A DNA stretch of 64,000 nt from Zygaena filipendulae (Eukaryota; Arthropoda; Insecta; Lepidoptera; Zygaenidae). The position numbers and the translations under genes were made by a program. The stretch's first letter is position 1; each line of letters opens with the position of its first letter. The DNA lies in NCBI GenBank assembly GCA_907165275.2, contig OU015662.1, forward strand, positions 1,619,501 through 1,683,500, given 5' to 3'. The notes beneath the pieces are model-generated. The model saw only the letters and a list, made by a program, of their open reading frames with translations. It was not told the DNA's origin and made no database searches. This document shows positions 12,023 to 21,900 of the stretch, piece after piece.

Positions 12023-12529
12023 TATTTATTAAAAATTTTATAAGTAAACTATTCTTAATTCAAATTTATTAAAATTTATTTTCTACTTTTTAGTTTGGTT
12101 TTATATAAAAAGCGTGTTTTTTAATTTTTTTTAACTATTATTTATTGTTATTATAGTATAGGTATACAGCAGGACATTTTTCCAAATCTTCTCCCATATG
12201 ATTCACCTTATCTCTACCCTCCATAGTTCTGTGATGGTCGCATAAACTACATGTTAAACACGGACATTATCCGACAAATTTGTAGATAGAGTCAGACAAT
12301 CAAGTTTTGTTGATTGTTGATAGCTTTGAGCGCACACTCGGTTGTCGGTGAGACCTCTCTACTCTACCCGACAAGAACTAGGTGTTGTCTAAAGTAGAGT
12401 CTATTCAGTCTTTCAGAGGCTACTATACCTACTCTTTGGCGGTGCTGACTCCCGGCATTCATCTTTATAAAATAAAAAAATGAATCGCCGAAATGTATAC
12501 ACCAAATTGGATATTTTTTTTATTGTGCA
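12023..12529. other. Gene-less stretch
   Basis: AT-rich sequence with no supported feature. Confidence 0.35.
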
Positions 12530-12775
12530 GGACAAGTTTGTATAAAAGAAATTCGGAGTTCCTGCGCGAATTCCAAAACACACGTAGGTGGATCTCCGAA
12601 ACGGTTCGATCGATTTTAACGGGTTTTTAACTGCTTATTACTTATGCTAGGTACAAGGAGTAAATTAGGCTACTTTGGAGTTCCTGCGGGAATTACGAAA
12701 CTCACGCGGATGAATCTCCTACATGGTTGGGCCAATTTTATGGAGTATACGTTACTTTGGAGTTCCGGCGGGAAT
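12530..12775 (+). mobile_element. Decayed Helitron-type relics, tandem
   Basis: Three diverged copies of the 'ggagttcctgcgggaatt' block lie at about 12552, 12678 and 12758, without an intact hairpin or end. Confidence 0.45.
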
Positions 12776-12931
12776 AGGGTACTTGCATGATTTTTTTTTT
12801 CAGTCTTAAACAAAGCAAAAAAAAAGAAAAAAGAAATATACATAAATTAATTAAATAGAGCGTTTCAAAGTTCCTACCACTTCCACATTTTGAACTTACT
12901 GCCAAAACGCAGAAAGAGGTCAATAGGTAAA

Positions 12932-13211
12932 AATAGGGATGTTGACTACAATAGACACGTATTTTTTGCTTTTTTAAATAAATTAAAATATACAGAGATA
13001 AAGCGCATTAAAGTTTAGGATGAGGAGGTCGTGACGTCACTAACCGCAAAACCGCCATACAAACTGTCAGAATAGTGACGTCACGCGAAATTTCAACTCA
13101 ATATATCGCCGTTATTTTTTGATTACGTAAAAAAAGAAAAAATACGTGTCCAATATTTTTTAATAATCTACAAGACGGACTAAAAAATAAAAATTAGTCA
13201 ACATGCCCATT
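12932..13211 (+). mobile_element. MITE family A, copy 1
   Basis: Left end 'aatagggatgttgacta' and right end 'tagtcaacatgcccatt' are terminal inverted repeats. Inside are two GTGACGTCAC palindromes (about 13032 and 13075) and the block 'atatatcgccgttatttt'. Compared with the 49305-49633 copy, about 45 bp are missing just inside the left end. Confidence 0.8.
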
Positions 13212-13283
13212 CTGTGATAGAGATGTCTCTATCGTTTTTACAGAGTCATGAGACAGATAAGTAACTTTAATATCCAAGAGCGA

Positions 13284-13589
13284 AATGGGCATGTCTTGCA
13301 GATTATTAAAAAATATTGGACACGTATATTTTTCTTTTTTTACGTAATCAAAAAATAACGGCGATATATTGAGTTGAAATTTCGCGTGACGTCACTATTC
13401 TGACAGTTTGTATGTCGGTTTTAGTGGTTAGTGACGTCACCTACCCCTTACCCTAAACTTTAATGCACTTTATCTCTGTATATTTTAATTTATTTAAAAA
13501 AGCAAAAAATATGTGTCTATTGTTTTTTTATTTTCTAATTGACGGACTAATTAGAATTTTGATTATCAAAAGTAGTCCACATCCCCATT
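13284..13589 (-). mobile_element. MITE family A, copy 2 (reverse)
   Basis: Starts with 'aaatgggcatgt' and ends with 'agtccacatcccca', the inverted order of copy 1, and shares its two CRE palindromes (about 13385 and 13429). With copy 1 it forms a head-to-head pair around about 70 bp of unique sequence, so a transcript through both could fold on itself for about 250 bp. Confidence 0.8.
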
Positions 13590-13596
13590 AACTGTG

Positions 13597-13752
13597 TCGA
13601 TTTACTTTCAAAAGTTCCAGACGTAAAGAATCGAAATGCATCTTACCAATGCATTTTAAAGTAAAAAAATTCAGAAAAATTAAAATATGTGTTGACTGAA
13701 TATGCACTTAGTTTCTTTCGCCTTCCCTGAAAGGGGTAAATTTTTCCTAAAA
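13597..13752 (+). mobile_element. MITE family F fragment
   Basis: Shares 'gtaaagaatcgaaatgcatc' and the right end 'cgccttccctgaaaggggta' with the fuller copy at 18056-18379. Confidence 0.5.
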
Positions 13753-14128
13753 AAATTTATGTGACGTAACATGTTGAGCGTGGCTGTGATTGGTGTTTCG
13801 TTGCAAGTTGCAACGTTCCGTTTCACAAAAATTAAAAGTTGAAAATTTTGGAAACTATTGATAATTTTTTAGTAAATCGTTCACGATTAAACTTTTTTTG
13901 GGCCCTCCTAATACACGAGTAAGTAAATAGTAATATTTTATTATAATAAAGTACAAAAAAAAAACTTTTCTTTTGTACTTTATAATACGAGTACTAAGAT
14001 AATATTTTTGTACATTTTGTTAGCTAGTTGTCGATAAAAAATTGTTAAAACGCTTTTATTTTACCTGAAACTGGTTAAATGTATAAAATGCGTAAGTCCA
14101 TAAAAATATCAAATGTCAGAATCACCAG

Positions 14129-14255
14129 GTGTGCGTTCCGTGGATTCGCACAAATGCACTCGAACGCGCTCGAGCGCGCTCTGAACCCGTTCTGTGGCTT
14201 GGTGAAATTTTACTCTGACAGCTGTCAGAGCGTAGTTTGACCCGTTCCTGCATAC
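14129..14255 (+). mobile_element. MITE family C, partial copy
   Basis: Begins 'ggtgtgcgttccgtgg' and runs through 'gcactcgaacgcgctcgagc' and 'ctctgacagctgtcagag'. It is cut off where the complete reverse copy (14260-14774) starts. The two copies together make an apparent long palindrome. Confidence 0.7.
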
Positions 14256-14259
14256 TTAC

Positions 14260-14774
14260 TGTGCGTTCCGTGGGTTTGGGCAAAGTTGTTCGGTTAAAAT
14301 TTCACTCATTTGAGTTGCAACCAAGCCACAGAACGATCGAGTTGTTTCTTAACCAAAAAATATTTGAAATTACAGGCGCCATTTGTTTTCTCTCAACTCA
14401 CATTGCAAATAAGAATGTTTTTCATCCAATTATAAATATTTTGTGACTACGACACCTCCCCTTTGTTTGTAAGAACTCCGATTGATTTCTTTTTTGATGA
14501 ATCCGGTTTTTGGCGCAAACTTTGACACTTCTTAGACAATACATAGCTGTCAGAGTGAAAATGAAGTGAAAAAAAGAGATAACCTGCTTCGGAGATGGTT
14601 GTTTGGTTGCTGCACTCTGAGCCACGAAACGGGTGAAACTACGCTCTGACAGATGTCAGAGTAAAATTTCACCAAGCCACAGAACGGGTACAGAGCGTGT
14701 TCAGTATGTTCTCTTATTCGTCTGTGGTGTTCGAGCGCGTTCGAGTGCACTCGTGTGAATCCACGGAACGCGCC
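14260..14774 (-). mobile_element. MITE family C, near-complete copy (reverse)
   Basis: Ends in 'gtgcgttccgtgg' (left) and 'ccacggaacgcgcc' (right), which are terminal inverted repeats. The interior ('ggagttcttacaaac' when reversed, 'ctccgaagcag' etc.) matches 46235-46678 in the opposite orientation. Confidence 0.75.
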
Positions 14775-14952
14775 TACTATTCAGCTGTTTGGTGCTTGCC
14801 TTTGTCTTTTAGTATTATTTACTTTTTATTTGAATTTTAGTTTTTCTAATAAAATTATAAATGTGAGGTTTCGTATATAATGTAACAAAACTACATTATA
14901 TACGTATAATGAAGTGAGTAAAAAGTTAAACCGGTTATGTAAAAAATATAAA

Positions 14953-15344
14953 ATGTCTAAGTTACCGAAAGCCACACTGAGCTTGAAACAGGTTAGTTTA
15001 ACATCTAAAACTTAAGTTAGGCAAAGGCTTTGTAAAAATCTACTCATGAAAGTAGATTTTAAAGGTACAGCTGTACTTTGACATTCACGTTGTTAAAAAG
15101 TAATTTTAATAACAATAATTTACAGTTTCTTTTGCGCCAAGAAGTTATCAAACTATACAGAGATATATTGCGGACTGTGAAACGAGTGCCAGATGAGAAG
15201 ACTCGGTTAGAGCTCAAGGAATGGGCAAGGGGGGATTTTAAAACGAACAAAAATCAGAGCGACGAAAGTGCTATCAAAGCGCTACTACATTATGGAAGAA
15301 AGTCATTACAAGATCTTGAAAATTCCATTATCCTGAGTAAATGA
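14953..15344 (+). CDS. LYRM2: LYR motif-containing protein 2 (LYRM2)
   Basis: Two exons. Exon 1, 14953-14991, encodes MSKLPKATLSLKQ and ends at donor g|gttag. Exon 2, 15126-15344, follows acceptor ttacag and begins FLLRQEVIKLYRDILR. The phase is 0 at the junction and the protein is 85 residues, close to the roughly 88 of vertebrate LYRM2. The LYR tripeptide, downstream conserved Phe-type position and the 'LKEWARGDF' segment are what I recognise. LYR proteins are small helical mitochondrial factors that bind the acyl carrier protein; LYRM2 has been linked to respiratory complex I. The N-terminus is short and basic, as expected for matrix import. AATAAA signals lie at 15459 and 15524. The single-exon reading that starts upstream of the acceptor is not the real start. 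It converges with S2P. Confidence 0.92.
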
Positions 15345-16312
15345 ATATTTGCGATAAAAGATTATCAGAGATCCCTAGTTTTTGGATTTTGCCACTGAGC
15401 TTGGTGGATGGCTTGATCCCTAAAACCATTGAGTATATGTTTAAGACAACTTCGTTCTAATAAAAGTGTAGTCACTTGACTTTGCAGTGTGTAAAATGAA
15501 GTAAATGTGTATTTATTGTTAAGAATAAAGATATTTTTCCCTTAGGTTTGTCATTTGTATATTAATCGGTACTTAAGTTATTCAGTACATAGGTACTTAA
15601 AGTTGTTTACTTAATTCAGAAAACAGCTTACAGCAAAAATAATTTATTAATTTAAAACATAACGTCTCAGAGCTTATAATTACTGTTCATATCTACTTCA
15701 TGGTAGGTATGGTCATCACTTGTTTTATGTAAGATCTTATAAAAGGAAATGATTAATATATAAAATCACAGTCATGTCAGTGTTTATTATTGAACTCCTC
15801 CAATGCGCCTTGATTGATTTCTATGAAATTTTTGGGTATATGTCGTAGGCTATTTTTTATACCCCTAGGTGAAAAGGGTAGCACTCTCCAGAAATTTTTA
15901 TTTATTGAACAAAATTCTACTTGGGAGTTCCAGCGGGAATTCCGAAACTCATGCGGGTGAGACCACAGGACACAGCTAGTAAGATATATAATAAACACTG
16001 TATTTATATGATAATTCTGTAGAATTACAAAAGAACAAAAAAATAATTGCATACATTTTTATGCTCCTATTTACATGATTGTCATAGAAGTTAATTTGAC
16101 TACTGTATATTGTACTGTATATTTATTTTCTGTTCCCAACTATGAAATTAGTGTTTCAGAAACATATTTACTAGGTATTTACTTCTTAGTAGTTTCAAAC
16201 TTTTTGTTCCTAGCTTCACTTAATTATTTGTCCATGATTTTGTTAACAATGCATAAAACACCTATTGACTATAACAATTATATTATAACTTAAATAGAAA
16301 GATATTTATAAT
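15345..16312. other. LYRM2/S2P convergent intergenic region
   Basis: Holds the LYRM2 3' UTR with two AATAAA signals and, on the minus strand, a possible S2P polyadenylation signal (TTTATT on the plus strand at 16122-16127). A Helitron-type relic lies at 15905-15979. Frames at 15777-16052 (-) and 16075-16293 (+) have no support. Confidence 0.5.
15905..15979 (+). mobile_element. Helitron-type relic, 3' end
   Basis: Short 5'-truncated copy: 'gagttccagcgggaattcc' followed by a decayed hairpin and CTAG at 15976-15979. Confidence 0.55.
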
Positions 16313-17897
16313 TTAGGCATAATTATCATAAACAATTGCTCTATAAAAAAGATAAACTAGAGTAGGCACTATGATTCCAGTTCCTATGGCAACAATAAAA
16401 ACAGTTAAGAATGTGACGAAATCTTCGTCTTGATTCAGATACTGTGCCAACATTTGAATAAGATTCCTCGCTATATGATGTCCATCTGTACCATAACATG
16501 GCATAACATTTAGAAATGCTATGCCCATTGAAAACATAAACACATACCGTAGGAACTTCTCAAACTGGACAGGGGAGAAATGTGAAAGTAAAGATATTCT
16601 TGGGAAATATTGGTCTATGAATACTGTTTGATGTAAATCATATGGCAGTCCCAAGTAAAGGACAGGATTATTTGTTTCTCGTTCTATAATTATGAGATAT
16701 GTGTGGTTGGATAGAGATGGCTTTAAACAGTGTTGATTTCTTGGGCATGTGTATCCCCCTGCTTCATTACATTTGATAAATTCCTCCTTTACCATATCTC
16801 TGGGCCGTAGACATGAATACTGATTTGGTAATGCTGAATCAGGAGCTACTTTGGGTTCCATGTATTCAAAGCAAAAACTAAATATATCATCCTTCCTACA
16901 ACATTCCACTGTTTCAGATCCTATTGTTTCCATGGCCATTTCATCATTTTCCGCAACATATTCAGAACTAGTACATATTCCAAAACGATCATAGGCCTTG
17001 TGTAGACAGAACAGCCAATCATTGAGATTTTTTATTTGACAACCATTGACAGCAGTAACAACATCGTTCTCTTTGAGGCCTCTTACATGTTTTAATGGTG
17101 AAGTATCAGTAAAACCTGTTATTCTCACTCCTAATTCAGTTTCATAAGCTACACTAAATAAAATAGGTGTAGAGAAATATAATAGCAATGCAACAAAAGC
17201 AGTTGCAATATTGTGCCACACACCAGCACAGTAAATTTTCAGCCTTTTCATCCTAGATAAGCTATTTAAATGCTCTGTATTAAGATGTACAAATGCCACA
17301 GGTATTATAGTAAACACATACAATCCTATGACAATTAACTGAACATCATCCTGAGCAGCTGCCATTGCATGACCTAACTCATGAATCACACTACTAAGCC
17401 CAATTGAGAGGAAGTACATCCAAAACTCTGACGTTGGTATATTGACTCCAGGTAACATTGCTTTCACTTCTGGAACATTAACAAATTCAATTGGTTGATA
17501 GAAATATTTGAATATGAACGAAACTAAAGTCCACATAGCGAATGGTAAGAAGATTAACACAGTGAAATAGTAGCCGACTGAGAACCATCTCCAAAGAAAA
17601 CGAGTGCAGTTTTTACTCCATCTATAAATGCATCTGTTGAACACTGTTGTCTTCCAGGAAAAGTTCAGTATTCCCACTTTCAATCCCGTGCCTTCTAGGA
17701 ATGCGAAGTAAGGGTAATGCATACAACTCTGAAAAAAACATAAAAACTAGGTAATACCAATTTAGAAAATGTAATAAATACATTTCCAGTATCTACTGGA
17801 AATGTGAAAATGGTATAGGTACCTTAAAGAAGGAATCAAAAAACCATATTGCAATATAAAATGTTAAAACGAAGTAACACAGTACAACGAACGACAT
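16313..17897 (-). CDS. S2P: Site-2 protease (membrane-bound transcription factor peptidase S2P)
   Basis: Two exons: 17823-17897 (25 codons, MSFVVLCYFVLTFYIAIWFF...) and 16313-17728, phase 0, with donor aag|gtacc and acceptor tttttttcag. The product is 496 residues. The zinc metalloprotease motif HELGH is at residues 141-145 in a hydrophobic segment. The third metal ligand lies in NVMPCYGTDGHH (Asp about 440), matching the LDG motif of the family. Between them are a PDZ-like segment (about 225-265) and a Cys-rich luminal stretch (about 277-358). The opening 'FFDSFFKSC' and 'TTVFNRCIYRW' match the N-terminal region of animal MBTPS2. The enzyme sits in the Golgi/ER membrane and makes the second, intramembrane cut that frees SREBP and ATF6/CREB3-type factors. 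Start chosen because exon 1 supplies the first membrane helix. The long Ser-rich loop of the human protein is absent. Confidence 0.97.
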
Positions 17898-18544
17898 TTT
17901 TGTAATTCAGCTACAGTATTATTTTCCAGGACTCGCATTGTTTGTTGTCGCTTTTTAATTGTTTTTAATGCTAACTGGCAAAGGCCAAAGGCCAAAGCCG
18001 GCTGCGATTTTGACATTTGTTCATTGTTGCGATTTTGACACATACTTTTTTTTGGTAAATTTACCCCAAGGGGAAGGCAAAGGAAAAGTCCATACAGCCA
18101 ATTCAGTATTTTTCTTCTGAAGTTACTTACTTACTTATTTACATCAATTAGCATCAATGGTGAGATGCATTCGATGCTTTATCGTTTTACTGTATATAAC
18201 TTCTACAGAGCATTCAATTAAGGTCCAATTGTGAATAATTGCTTCCACAAGTCCTGGTAAAGCGTCGAAATGCATCTCACCGATGTATTTCAATGTAAGT
18301 AAATAACTTAAATGAAAAGAAAAACATATGAACTGGCTGTGTAGACTTAGATTCTTTTGCCTTCCCCATAAAGGGTAAAAACAAAAAAAAATACAAAAAC
18401 CAAAATATTATTTCTTGACGTTTTCGGTTCTAGCTAGTCTAGTTCTTCATTCTTGTTGGTTTTCTAATAATTTCTTCCGTGTTTCGTGTTGAATCGAAGA
18501 ATAAATCTTGTGTATACATTAAAAAACATTTTAACATGTGAGTG
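17898..18544. promoter_or_regulatory. Shared upstream region of S2P and TMEM39 with a MITE inside
   Basis: The divergent S2P (-) and TMEM39 (+) genes must both start transcription in or near this 650-bp gap. About half of it is the family F MITE at 18056-18379, leaving roughly 160 bp on each side. No TATA box or initiator can be picked out with confidence. Confidence 0.4.
18056..18379. mobile_element. MITE family F
   Basis: Left end 'tttaccccaaggggaaggca' and right end 'tgccttccccataaagggta' are inverted copies. The inner pairs 'ccatacagccaattc' / 'gaactggctgtgtag' and 'atgcattcgatgc' / 'cgaaatgcatctcac' also pair. Relatives lie at 13597-13752 and 35299-35400. Confidence 0.75.
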
Positions 18545-18823
18545 ATGAGTTGTACAGAAAATGATAATGGACCTTTTGTGGTATTCTTCTTGCCGGCTCT
18601 CGTTGGCTGCTTGACGATACTCCTGGCGCGGCGCTGGGCGAACTCTCAAGTCAGCAGTACATCGTCCACTGCCGTCTCACGGAGACGAAAAATCATCAAA
18701 GACCCCTTGGTGAAGCGACCTTTACCACCGATAGCTTGTAAAATGACGCCGCTTGGATCAAAAAAGCCGACTGGGATCGCCAAAAAAGTACAAAACCTTC
18801 CACGAACGATCGTGTATCGGTAG
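18545..18823 (+). CDS. Unrecognised 92-codon reading frame with one membrane helix, upstream of TMEM39
   Basis: ATG 18545 opens MSCTENDNG, then a hydrophobic stretch (FVVFFLPALVGCLTILLA) followed by RR, a Ser-rich part and a basic tail ending RTIVYR at TAG 18821. It is in the same frame as the first recognisable TMEM39 exon, and an acceptor (ttcttctag|ggc) lies at 18856. It could therefore be the true 5' exon of TMEM39 if spliced from an internal phase-0 donor such as ttg|gtgaag at 18710. It could also be an upstream or independent small protein. TMEM39 proteins I remember lack a membrane helix at this place. Confidence 0.35.
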   Translation: MSCTENDNGPFVVFFLPALVGCLTILLARRWANSQVSSTSSTAVSRRRKIIKDPLVKRPLPPIACKMTPLGSKKPTGIAKKVQNLPRTIVYR

Positions 18824-18952
18824 TTTACACCATATTTATTTCGAAATTTCTTCTAGGGCACTCTCCAAATCACGGATGAAGACGCGCCCGGCGGTGGGAA
18901 GCGTGTGGGTCGACCGATACGCCTCTCACCGCCTACAAGTAACGGAATAGCC

Positions 18953-21900
18953 ATGACAGCTGATGTTAAAATAACAGATGGGCCTATGCCTCCAAAGCAT
19001 ATCCCATTTCCGTACATCCCACAAGACGGTGAACTGTTGTTTGAAGTGATGACATTTGTATTCACAATAGTTGCCACTGGCCTGCAGTTTCTGAATCTGT
19101 ATAGGACTGCATGGTGGTTGCCACAGTCATACACAAATCAAGCTATGGTAACTATAATTTTAATTTGTATTTTAGTTACCAAGTAGATCCATGATACAAA
19201 TAGTAAAGTAAGGCAAACTATGTATCTAAAAAGAGAACTATGGACAGTTATTACTGTTGTAGCTATTATTATACAAGCTATCCCCTCACGGTTTCACCCG
19301 CGGTAATTTCAGAGTTCCCAATGGGGATTCCATGATAAAATATAGATATAAACCTTCCTCATGAATTTCTCTATCTATTGGTGAAAACTGCATGAATCTG
19401 TTGTGTAGTTTTAAAGATCTAAGCATACATAAGGACACACAGACTTTGTTTTATACTATGTAGTGATTATTCATTGTCTTAACATGTCAATGACCTTATG
19501 ATTGTAAATGGTAGTAGTATAATAGATACATTGATACATTGTGGCATTTCCCTTCAGGATGATAATAAATTGAAACAATTAAATAATTTATTTGGTAAAC
19601 ATATTATGTATGTAGAATTTGAAGCTGTGCACTTCACACTTGGTGATTGTTCAGACTCCAGTTATACATACCATTGTGTGTGTATGTTTGTATGTGCGTG
19701 TTTATGTGTGTTACTAGGTGAGTTTATTTTTTTTAATAGGTATTAAACTAGATAGTTCTGTTGAATAATAATCCATAAAGTATGTCACACTAAGTTTGTG
19801 ATTTTTTGACCCCTCCTCCATTCTTGTCCCAGTTGGTTACAATTGTGAGACCCCCTCCATAGAGTGACGTCACATATTTTGCAATTTTACATCTAGATAT
19901 TATTAAATCAGAATAGCAGTTCCCACAAAACAATTTGAACCTTAGTTCACCAACAAAACAATTTAAACCTTATTTTTATATAAAATAGACTTGGAAATAT
20001 TTTTAAGGTTTTCATTAATAGTTCAAATTTCGCATTTACACTTGGATGTAAAAAAATTTAAAATGCGATCCCTTCTCACACAATATCACACTTCGTCGAT
20101 CCCCTCCCTTCCCCTTAATGTGTGATATACTTAACGCATGGTCCCTATCTAATAGGAATGGAAATCTATGAACTCTGCCAACCCTAGTGAGAGTTGGTTG
20201 TGAGCTTATAGAAATGTATGTACATTCCTATAAGCTAATTTAGTTTTATAAATAAATACATGTTGTGCTTTGCAATTCCAATAAGTATTAAAGTATTTGA
20301 TAAACACTACTAAAAACACTACTAAAACGTAGTGCTTAATTATTTAATATAAAGATCTCATTTTAAAAATAACAAAAATTAATTAATTACGTACCTACCT
20401 ATCTACTGAAATTTTGAAAAAAATATTCACTCGATTTTTTTTTATCTTTTCAGAATTTCTATCTAATAGACCCACACTTAGTAGCTTTCATAGTGACCAT
20501 ATTATCGCGGAGACTGTTGCTTTCTCTAAGCTTGATGGTGCTCAGATGTGTTGTGGCACCTAAGTTGATGCCTCATGCGACAGCTGCTGCAAGGTGATAA
20601 AATTATAATTTGGTTTTTGCTGACATCAAAACTAATATTACTGAATGCTATTCCTTTTTTAAGAAAAGTCCGCCAAAAAAGACGAAAAAACGGACGAGGT
20701 TCTCAATTCGACGCGTTACATATGTATATTTTATTTACTAATATTTTTTTCAATATTATATCTTTGCAGAATGTTCATATTTGGTGTGGTTCTGGGTTCG
20801 CTGGCGTGGTGCACCTATTTCATAATGCTCAAATATCCACTCACCAAGATGTTCTATCTGTGTTATCCGTGAGTACAGTGAATTAGTGCAGTTCATAGCA
20901 TAGAAAAATACTGACGTCACGTCGTCACGCGAAATTTCGACACAAATCACAATGTATCGCCGTTATTTCGGCTGCTCTACGGAAAAACAAAGCAGCTGTA
21001 ACTTTTTGCTCCACCTGTATTTATTCAGCTGCAATAGGGTATTTTATGATAGATTTCGAAAAAAGTAAACGAGAAACGTCACTAATTAATTATTTAATTA
21101 TTTTTTAAATTTATACATAAAAATGCAATGTAAATTTTATAATTCAGTTTCTAAAACCCTGCTGTTTAATCTGTTTTAAAACGCCATTCGCCACTGGTGA
21201 CGTCACTCCGTTAGTAAACAATCTAGGGTGTGTTCTGATATAACGGTATAACGGCAATTTAGTATACTGCATACTGCGAAGTCGTTCGTTGAACAGTGCT
21301 TGCGATGTATATTGAAACACATTCTTCGCAGTCTCTTTCGCATCTCTTTCATTTCAGTCGTATTGTTAACTAACGGAGTGATGTCACGAGCTGAAAGCAT
21401 GGCAGCTAGCGTTTCCGCACGAAAATTCAAAATAAAAAATTAAAAAAACATTCAAGGCAGTTTTCAGTTTTATAAAATTGAAATAAAAATTCCATTGGTT
21501 CATTACGATCTCAGGATTAATTTTAAATAGTTTTCAAAAAAGGTGTAATACCCTATTACTTAGTTTTACCACTGGGCAGCCAAATTGCCATTCCAAAGCC
21601 CTCTCGGCAGAGCATACAAGAGATATCATATGTCTACACATTTATATTAGTCACTCACTGTTTATGTTTGTTTCTTTTTCTTGTGTGTTGTGCTGAAATA
21701 AAAGTATTTCCTTTCTTTCTTTCTTTAAATTCTTTTTGATTACATATTATTGTTTCTGATGCTGAATAATATGTAATGGGGATGTGGACTACTTTTGAAA
21801 ATCTAAATTGTAATTATTCCATCAGTTAGAAAATAAAAAAAGTGTTTTTGCTTTTTCAAATAAATTTAAATAAACAGAGATAAAGCGTATTAAAGTCGTC

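Noticed and set aside
18820..18856. A 37-bp intron joining the 18545 frame to the TMEM39 body
   Set aside because: Too short for an insect intron, and the resulting frame stops after about 30 codons.
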